DNA from: Actinomycetota bacterium
GTDB taxonomy: Bacteria; Actinomycetota; Humimicrobiia; Humimicrobiales; Humimicrobiaceae
Assembly (NCBI GenBank): GCA_003563375.1
Contig: PWSB01000123.1
Location: 1-20,106, forward strand
Direction of reading: 5' to 3'
Length of the DNA: 20,106 nucleotides
A model generated the notes under the pieces. That model did no database searches. It was not told the origin of the DNA and worked only from the letters and a program-made list of their open reading frames with translations. The first letter of the stretch is position 1. Each line of letters starts with the position of its first letter. Of the stretch, positions 15,314-20,106 are shown piece by piece. The translations under genes were made by a program, and so were the position numbers.

Positions 15314-16330
15314 ATGGACATAACCCATATAGCTAAACTGTCAGGTGTATCCAAATCCACAGTTTCCCGGGTACTGAATAACTCAAAAAAGGTGAATATA
15401 AATACCAGAAAAAAAGTATTAAAGGTAGTTGAAGATACCGGGTATATTCCAAATAATATCGCCAGAAGCTTAAAATTAAAAAAAACCAAAACTATCGGGG
15501 TCATCTTCCCAGACATAGGCAATCCTTTCTATTTTGAAGTACTTAGAGGTATAGAGAAAAAGCTTTATGAAGAGGATTTTAATATAATGCTTTGTACTTC
15601 TGATTATGATGATAATAAGGAATTAACAAATATTTCTTTACTCGCTTCCAAAAAGGTCGATGGGATAATAGCAGCCCCCAACTATGAAAACTCAAGGGGA
15701 GTAGCTCTATTACAAAAATTAGACATACCTTTTATATTGACTGACCTGCCCCAGGACAATCTTAAAACAAATGGGATATTTGTAGACCATTCCAAATGTT
15801 CCTGTACTGCAACAGATTACCTTATCGAGAACGGGCATCGGAGGATAGCAGTAATAAGCGCCAAAAGAAACGCTGATACCACTTCGAAGTTTGTGCAAGG
15901 CTATATGAGATCATTATCTGAACATGGAATCCAGGTAGATAACAGTCTGATTGTTGAATGCTACCCAAATATATACAATGGCTACCTAACTATAAAAGAA
16001 TTGATAAGCAATAAAATTGATTTTAGTGCAGTTATTACAATTTGCGACCTTCTGGCAATTGGCGTGTACAAGGCAGCAAGAAGATTTGGTTTAAAAATTC
16101 CTGAAGATATTTCAATCATCGGAAATGATAACATACCACTTTCAAAATTTTTGACCCCACCTCTAACCACCATCCACCAGCCAAAAATTTTGCTAGGCTA
16201 TAAAAGTGCTGAGCTTCTTTTAAGGTATGTCAAAAATAAAGACAAACCAAAAAAATCCCATAGTACAGTTACGCTTGATATTAAACTAATTAAAAGAGGA
16301 TCCGTTAGGAGGAAAGATGACAAAGATTAA
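15314..16330 (+). CDS. LacI/GalR-family transcriptional regulator
   Basis: About 338 aa. The N-terminal helix-turn-helix spans about residues 3-22 (ITHIAKLSGVSKSTVSRVLN) and is followed by the hinge region (YIPNNIARSL). The rest is a periplasmic-binding-protein-like effector domain: KTIGVIFPDIGNPFYFEVLRGIE, VDGIIAAP, FVDHSKCSCTATDYLIENGHRRIAVIS, then ISIIGNDNIPLSKFLTPPLTTIHQP. It is a cytoplasmic DNA-binding repressor or activator responding to a sugar-like ligand. It is divergent from the catabolic operon with 224 bp between start codons, the usual place for a local regulator. ATG 15314 has only a weak ribosome site (TTAGAAA). Its 3' end overlaps the next gene by 14 bp. The effector is unknown, probably the imported compound or an early intermediate. 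Confidence 0.95.
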   Translation: MDITHIAKLSGVSKSTVSRVLNNSKKVNINTRKKVLKVVEDTGYIPNNIARSLKLKKTKTIGVIFPDIGNPFYFEVLRGIEKKLYEEDFNIMLCTSDYDDNKELTNISLLASKKVDGIIAAPNYENSRGVALLQKLDIPFILTDLPQDNLKTNGIFVDHSKCSCTATDYLIENGHRRIAVISAKRNADTTSKFVQGYMRSLSEHGIQVDNSLIVECYPNIYNGYLTIKELISNKIDFSAVITICDLLAIGVYKAARRFGLKIPEDISIIGNDNIPLSKFLTPPLTTIHQPKILLGYKSAELLLRYVKNKDKPKKSHSTVTLDIKLIKRGSVRRKDDKD

Positions 16331-17096
16331 TTTAATGGACTATACCTGGCCTGAGTTAAAAGAAGCGGTTAAAAAAAATCCTTTAGTGATCTTGCCGGTA
16401 GCACAGGTTGAAGAACACGGGCCTCATCTCCCTGTAGGATGTGATACTTTTATTGGAGCAAGTATTGCAAAACAAGTCTCCTGCGAATTAAGCAAAACTA
16501 TAACCACCCTGCTGATGCCTTCCGTATGGGCAGGATATTCCCCTAAAAAGATGATGGAATGGGGTACCATGAGAGTGAGGACCCGGGTATTTATAGACTA
16601 TATCCATGACATCCTTGCTTCCCTTTGTGAAATGGAGTTTAAAAAAATTGTTATCATTGACTCTCATGGCCAGCACAGAGGGATGCTTGACGTTGCTGTT
16701 AAAGAAATAGCTGATGAATATAATGTCTATTGTGCATTAACAAATCCCCTATCACTATGTTCTGAAAAATACGCTGAGATCAGAAAAAGCAAATCAGGCG
16801 GTTCGACCCACGCTGGAGAGTTTGAAACTTCTCTCCTTATAGCTCTGGGCCATAAAATAGATATGAAGAAAGCCACAGATATAGATACACTCAAGTTTAA
16901 GACCAAATATTTTGAAGCTGATGCCTTTGGCGCCAAGAAGTATTACATATCTACCTGGGGCTTCCACGATAGCAAAGAAGGAATCCTGGGTGACCCATGC
17001 AAGGCAAGTGGGGCAACCGGTAAACTAATATTAGAGGAAATAGTAAAAAATTATGTTGAGCTTTGCAAAGAATATCATAAAATTGTCACCTTTTGA
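16317..17096 (+). CDS. Creatininase-family metal-dependent amidohydrolase
   Basis: About 259 aa, typical for the family. Metal-site motifs are present: LPVAQVEEHGPHLPVGCDT (E32, H34, D43), IDSHGQHRG (H117, replacing the common NGHGGN) and STHAGEFETS (E168). Members cut cyclic amides (creatinine) or peptides, or open ring ketones; Thermotoga IolN (3-dehydro-scyllo-inosose hydrolase) belongs to this family. Next to SDR and amidohydrolase genes, hydrolysis of a cyclic ketone, lactam or formamide intermediate is plausible but not proved. ATG 16317 is preceded by AGGAGGAAAG and overlaps the regulator's end by 14 bp, so it is translationally linked to it. Cytoplasmic, no signal peptide. Confidence 0.9.
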   Translation: MTKINLMDYTWPELKEAVKKNPLVILPVAQVEEHGPHLPVGCDTFIGASIAKQVSCELSKTITTLLMPSVWAGYSPKKMMEWGTMRVRTRVFIDYIHDILASLCEMEFKKIVIIDSHGQHRGMLDVAVKEIADEYNVYCALTNPLSLCSEKYAEIRKSKSGGSTHAGEFETSLLIALGHKIDMKKATDIDTLKFKTKYFEADAFGAKKYYISTWGFHDSKEGILGDPCKASGATGKLILEEIVKNYVELCKEYHKIVTF

Positions 17097-17110
17097 CCAA
17101 GGAGAGAAAA

Positions 17111-18493
17111 ATGGTATGCCTAGTACAAACAATTTCTTTAAACAGGTTAAACAAATATTATGACGGCCAGTGGCAAGGTATGAAGGTAGCTTCAAATGGA
17201 GCCTGTTATTTTGGATCTTCCACCCATTCACCTGCGCATGGCAGCACCTTTTTGAAATATGATCCCAGTATGACTAAATTAGAAGTCTTAGCCAGAGATA
17301 TGACAGATATCTGCGGAGAAGATATAACTAAAACCCCTCCTCAAGGCAAGATACATAGCCCTGTTGTGGAATGCGATGGATGGCTCTATTTTACAACCCA
17401 TCTTTCTAACTACTGGGAGGAAGCAATAAATGATTACACTGGAGCCCACGTTATCGGCTATGAACTAGCTACCGGGAAATTCAGAGATTTTGGGGTCATC
17501 CGTAAAGGTTTTACAATCTATTCAGCAATTGGCACAGACAGTAAAAATAAAAAAATATATGTTTTAACTGTACCTTTTTCTGCAAAAGATATTGAAACTG
17601 ACAGCAGCCACCTTTATCAGATAGACATAAAAACAGGAGATAAAACAGACCTGGGGAAAATTCCTTCGGAGGGAAGGGGAGCCAGTTTCTGGTTTTTTAT
17701 CGATAATAAAGGGAAATGCTGGTTTACGATATGGAAAAAATTTAATCCCGATCTTTATTCCATCGATAAAGATTTGTATTGTTTCAATCCTGAAACCAAG
17801 AAGATACAAGCTTATAATAATGTTTTACCCGAAGGCCGTCTGGCACCTAACGGAAAGCCAGCGAGTGAAAGCTTAAAACCCGAAAGAAGTTGGACATGGG
17901 CCCAAGGGTTAAACAAAGGGCAACAATGTTTGTTTACTATGGGCTGGCTAGCCGGTGGGGATGAAAGGTTATGGTTATTTGACCCATCCAAAAATATTGA
18001 AAATGGAAAAGCTTTTAGATCCTTGGGCTATATAGGATCTACTTTTTTATCGGTAGCTTATGGAGGCGGTCGCGTATTTTACGTCCAATATAGAAATCTT
18101 GTGGATGCAAGAAAGTATTGCTCTGAATTTGTTAGGGAATGGGATAAAAAAGATATAGATTTTCCAGATGACCTTCATCTAAGAAGCATCTCTATAAAAC
18201 CTGGTTCTGAAGGTGAGATAATAGACCATGGTAAGATTGTAGACCAGGACGGGAGGCATGTATCCATGATAGAATCGCTTGCCGCTGACCATGAGGGAAA
18301 TGTGTTTATGAATGGGAGCTGGGATTCCTTATCCAAGGAAGAGTCTTCTTACCAATATGTGTGGCAGGGTTTAAAAGATTTTCACCCCAGCATTTATGAT
18401 ACTTTTAAGGATAGCGAAGTTGGTACCTACAAAATAATGCACCGGGGACAATTTTTTTCTTATACCAATGTCTCAGCTGACATAAAAAGATAA
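17111..18493 (+). CDS. Beta-propeller protein with QGKIH / TTH / GAH histidine motifs, propeller 3
   Basis: About 460 aa, no signal peptide. It has repeated propeller-blade patterns (ACYFGSSTH, WLYFTTHLSNYW, KIYVLTVPF, CWFTIWKKF, RLWLFDP, RVFYVQYRN, NVFMNGSWD). Counting from ATG 17111, the histidine motifs are QGKIH (78-82), TTH (95-97) and TGAH (110-113), followed by DFGVIRKG. The same series occurs in propeller 1 (2490-3623), so the two are distant homologs, this one with longer C-terminal blades. The frame is open to TTG 17093, but AAGGAGA at 17099-17105 places the start at ATG 17111, 14 bp after the creatininase stop. Possibly a propeller-type lyase or hydrolase; the family was not recognised. 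Confidence 0.78.
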   Translation: MVCLVQTISLNRLNKYYDGQWQGMKVASNGACYFGSSTHSPAHGSTFLKYDPSMTKLEVLARDMTDICGEDITKTPPQGKIHSPVVECDGWLYFTTHLSNYWEEAINDYTGAHVIGYELATGKFRDFGVIRKGFTIYSAIGTDSKNKKIYVLTVPFSAKDIETDSSHLYQIDIKTGDKTDLGKIPSEGRGASFWFFIDNKGKCWFTIWKKFNPDLYSIDKDLYCFNPETKKIQAYNNVLPEGRLAPNGKPASESLKPERSWTWAQGLNKGQQCLFTMGWLAGGDERLWLFDPSKNIENGKAFRSLGYIGSTFLSVAYGGGRVFYVQYRNLVDARKYCSEFVREWDKKDIDFPDDLHLRSISIKPGSEGEIIDHGKIVDQDGRHVSMIESLAADHEGNVFMNGSWDSLSKEESSYQYVWQGLKDFHPSIYDTFKDSEVGTYKIMHRGQFFSYTNVSADIKR

Positions 18494-18523
18494 ATATATA
18501 TAAAAATATAATAGGAGAAGAAA

Positions 18524-19606
18524 TTGAAAATCTTTGATGAAGAGATTAATAAAAAAGAGGTCCTCCAGAAAATTGGTGATATCTCTCAATTATGTGAAAT
18601 TAAGTATTATGAATCAATAGATGGAATGAGCCGGGGAGTAAGAGGTATTGATATCAGAAACGCAGAAGGAATTAATATTACCATACTCCCTGACAGGGGG
18701 ATGGATATTTCACATCTCTCCTATAAATCTATACCATTTAATTGGAAATCTCCAACAAAAGAAACTTCTCCAATTTATTTCGAAGGCAGAGGAACTGAAT
18801 GGCTGAGAACATTTTATGGCGGTTTCCTTACAACCTGCGGATTGACAACAACAGGAGCTCCCAGTGTAGATAAAGGTGAAGACCTTCCTCTTCATGGAAG
18901 GATAGCAAACATTGCGGCGGAAAACGTATCAGTAGATGGGAAATGGCAAGCAGGAAATTATGCAGTCCTTGCGAAAGGAAAAGTCAGGGAAGCTAAAGTC
19001 TTTGGAGATAAGCTGCTTTTAGAAAGAAAGATATATGCCTGGATGGATGAACCTAGAATAGTACTTGAAGACAGCGTAGAAAATATAGGGCACCAGACCT
19101 CTCCTTTTATGATCCTTTACCATATTAATATTGGTTATCCTATATTGAATAAGAATTCTGAACTATTAGAGGGTACAGCAAAAATAATCCCCCATGATAA
19201 AGAGGCAGAAAAAGGATTGGAAGACTTTAACAAATTTTCTAACCCCATAAAGGGTTTTAAGGAACAATGCTACTTCCATGATATCGAAGCTGATAGGACG
19301 GGGTATTCTAATTTGGCTTTTGTAAATAAAAAATTTTTAGATGGTCAGGGAATAGGTATTTGGCTCAGGTTTAAAAAAGATTCCCTCCCATACCTGACCC
19401 AATGGAAACAGATGGGCATGGGTGAATACGTTTGCGGTATTGAACCCTGCAATAATCTAGGTAAAGGAAGAAAAAAAGAAAGAGAAGAAGGTAGACTGAG
19501 AATTTTAGAGCCGGGGGAAAAGATAAACCTTAGGCTTGAATTTAAAATATTGAGGTCAAATAAAGAGATATCAGTCTTTGAAAATCATATAGAAAATAAT
19601 AAATAA
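18524..19606 (+). CDS. DUF4432 family protein (aldose-1-epimerase-like fold)
   Basis: About 360 aa. Recognisable family stretches are LPDRGMDISHL (55-65), GGFLTTCGL (99-107), LPLHGRIANI (121-130), MILYHINIGYPIL, and QWKQMGMGEYVCGIEPCN near the end. These are the landmarks of DUF4432, a beta-sandwich family related to galactose mutarotases and often found in sugar and polyol operons. The conserved histidines H124 (LHGR) and H199 (YHIN) are likely active-site residues. The start is TTG 18524 behind AGGAGAAG; no nearby ATG is in frame. It is 30 bp after propeller 3 and is the last gene of the plus-strand unit. A carbohydrate epimerase or isomerase acting on the locus substrate is the likely role; no precise reaction can be assigned. 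Confidence 0.85.
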   Translation: MKIFDEEINKKEVLQKIGDISQLCEIKYYESIDGMSRGVRGIDIRNAEGINITILPDRGMDISHLSYKSIPFNWKSPTKETSPIYFEGRGTEWLRTFYGGFLTTCGLTTTGAPSVDKGEDLPLHGRIANIAAENVSVDGKWQAGNYAVLAKGKVREAKVFGDKLLLERKIYAWMDEPRIVLEDSVENIGHQTSPFMILYHINIGYPILNKNSELLEGTAKIIPHDKEAEKGLEDFNKFSNPIKGFKEQCYFHDIEADRTGYSNLAFVNKKFLDGQGIGIWLRFKKDSLPYLTQWKQMGMGEYVCGIEPCNNLGKGRKKEREEGRLRILEPGEKINLRLEFKILRSNKEISVFENHIENNK

Positions 19607-19716
19607 AAAATAGATAAATAAGTAGATCTTCGATTTATCCCCATAGGGAACTTGGTAGTTGGTATTTAGATATAAAAATTACATTGGGTTTTTTAATCTA
19701 CGTTAATTAAAGCTTA
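19607..19716. other. Convergent intergenic region without a clear terminator
   Basis: These 110 AT-rich bases separate the converging DUF4432 and exonuclease genes. A 7-bp inverted repeat (GATAAAT 19613-19619, ATTTATC 19633-19639) and a short AGCTT/AAGCT pair near 19711-19726 are present. Neither forms a GC-rich hairpin followed by a T-run. I see no gene or site I can support here. Confidence 0.5.
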
Positions 19717-20106
19717 TTAAAAAGCTAACTCAAGGACCAGCGGGCAATGATCAGATCCATTGACCATGGGAAGCATATAAGATTTTTTAATACATGGCCT
19801 GAGATTATGGCTGCAGAAAAAATAGTCTATCCTCCACCCGACATTCCTCTGTCGTGACCTTGTCTTATAATCCCACCAGGTATAGTGGCCGCCTCCATTC
19901 TCAAATATACGAAATGTGTCCAGAAACCCGCAATCCAGAAGCTTTCCGATCCATTCCCTCTCCTCGGGCAGAAATCCGGTATGGTCCTTGTTCTGTTTGG
20001 GCCTTGCCAGGTCTATGGGCTTGTGGGCTGTATTTATATCCCCGGCTAAAACAATCTTTTTTCCCTGTCCGGCAAGAGCGTTGATATAATCCAGAAAAGC
20101 CTTATA
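19717..20106 (-). CDS. xth: Exodeoxyribonuclease III (AP endonuclease), C-terminal half
   Basis: The last 129 residues are in the window; the N-terminus lies beyond the right edge. Seen from the edge: KIVLAGDINTAHKPIDL (GDxN catalytic pair), LDTFRIF, HYTWWDYKTRSRQRNVGWRIDYFF (substrate-binding and catalytic Asp region) and the terminal GSDHCPLVLEL with the catalytic SDH motif. These are diagnostic of the ExoIII/APE1 family, which cuts DNA at abasic sites in base excision repair. All visible catalytic motifs are intact and the TAA stop is at 19719-19717. The codons are noticeably richer in G+C than the sugar locus. It is convergent with the DUF4432 gene and has no functional link to it; it likely marks the edge of the catabolic island. 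Confidence 0.93.
   Translation of the reverse strand, partial: YKAFLDYINALAGQGKKIVLAGDINTAHKPIDLARPKQNKDHTGFLPEEREWIGKLLDCGFLDTFRIFENGGGHYTWWDYKTRSRQRNVGWRIDYFFCSHNLRPCIKKSYMLPMVNGSDHCPLVLELAF

Noticed and set aside
19613..19639. Inverted repeat after the DUF4432 gene as an intrinsic terminator
   Set aside because: The stem is a 7-bp AT-rich one with a 13-base loop and no T-run follows.
1..20106. Mobile elements, phage, defence, CRISPR or RNA genes
   Set aside because: No transposase, integrase, terminal inverted repeats, repeat-spacer pattern, tRNA-like or rRNA-like sequence was noticed on reading either strand.

Overview
The window is a 20.1 kb low-GC bacterial segment, roughly 35-40% G+C by eye. 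It is packed with genes and dominated by one carbohydrate-type catabolic locus with two divergent transcription units. Frequent TTG/GTG starts behind strong GGAGG-type ribosome sites, AT-rich codons (many ATA, AAA, AGA) and an RbsABC-type lipoprotein importer suggest a low-GC anaerobic bacterium, such as a Bacillota (Halanaerobiales-like) or Atribacterota-like lineage. The sequence alone does not settle the taxon. The exported binding protein is very acidic, which would fit a saline habitat. I see no tRNA, rRNA, CRISPR array, transposon or phage gene.

Minus-strand unit, about 15 kb, read from 15260 down to the left edge: NagA-like deacetylase, NagB-like protein, FGGY kinase, SDR dehydrogenase, metal-dependent amidohydrolase, second NagB-like protein, glutaredoxin-like protein, sugar-binding lipoprotein, ABC ATPase, permease, cyclase/formamidase-fold protein, two beta-propeller proteins, second NagA-like protein, and the first 21 codons of a second SDR cut by the window edge. 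Most gaps are under 60 bp and several genes overlap (ATGA or about 14 bp), so this looks like one operon. It starts at a consensus promoter at 15233-15260. A perfect 15-bp hairpin lies between the binding-protein and ATPase genes.

Plus-strand unit, 15314-19606: LacI-family regulator, creatininase-family amidohydrolase, a third beta-propeller protein and a DUF4432 (aldose-epimerase-like) protein. Its promoter overlaps the minus-strand promoter, and a 21-bp imperfect palindrome covers both -35 regions, the natural place for the LacI-type protein to control both arms. A convergent, more GC-rich exonuclease III gene (xth, 5' end missing) marks the right border of the locus.

Working model (inference): an ABC importer brings in an unphosphorylated acetamido sugar, aminocyclitol or glycoside. 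NagA-like, NagB-like, SDR, creatininase and amidohydrolase enzymes process it, and the FGGY kinase phosphorylates a late keto or deaminated product. This reverses the classical GlcNAc-6-P route, in which phosphorylation comes first. It is supported by the NagB-like proteins having lost the recognisable phosphate-binding residues, and by the absence of a PTS or GlcNAc kinase gene in the window. Other unusual points are a catalytically degenerate cyclase-fold protein and two distantly related propellers sharing a His-rich motif set. The real substrate cannot be read from the sequence.
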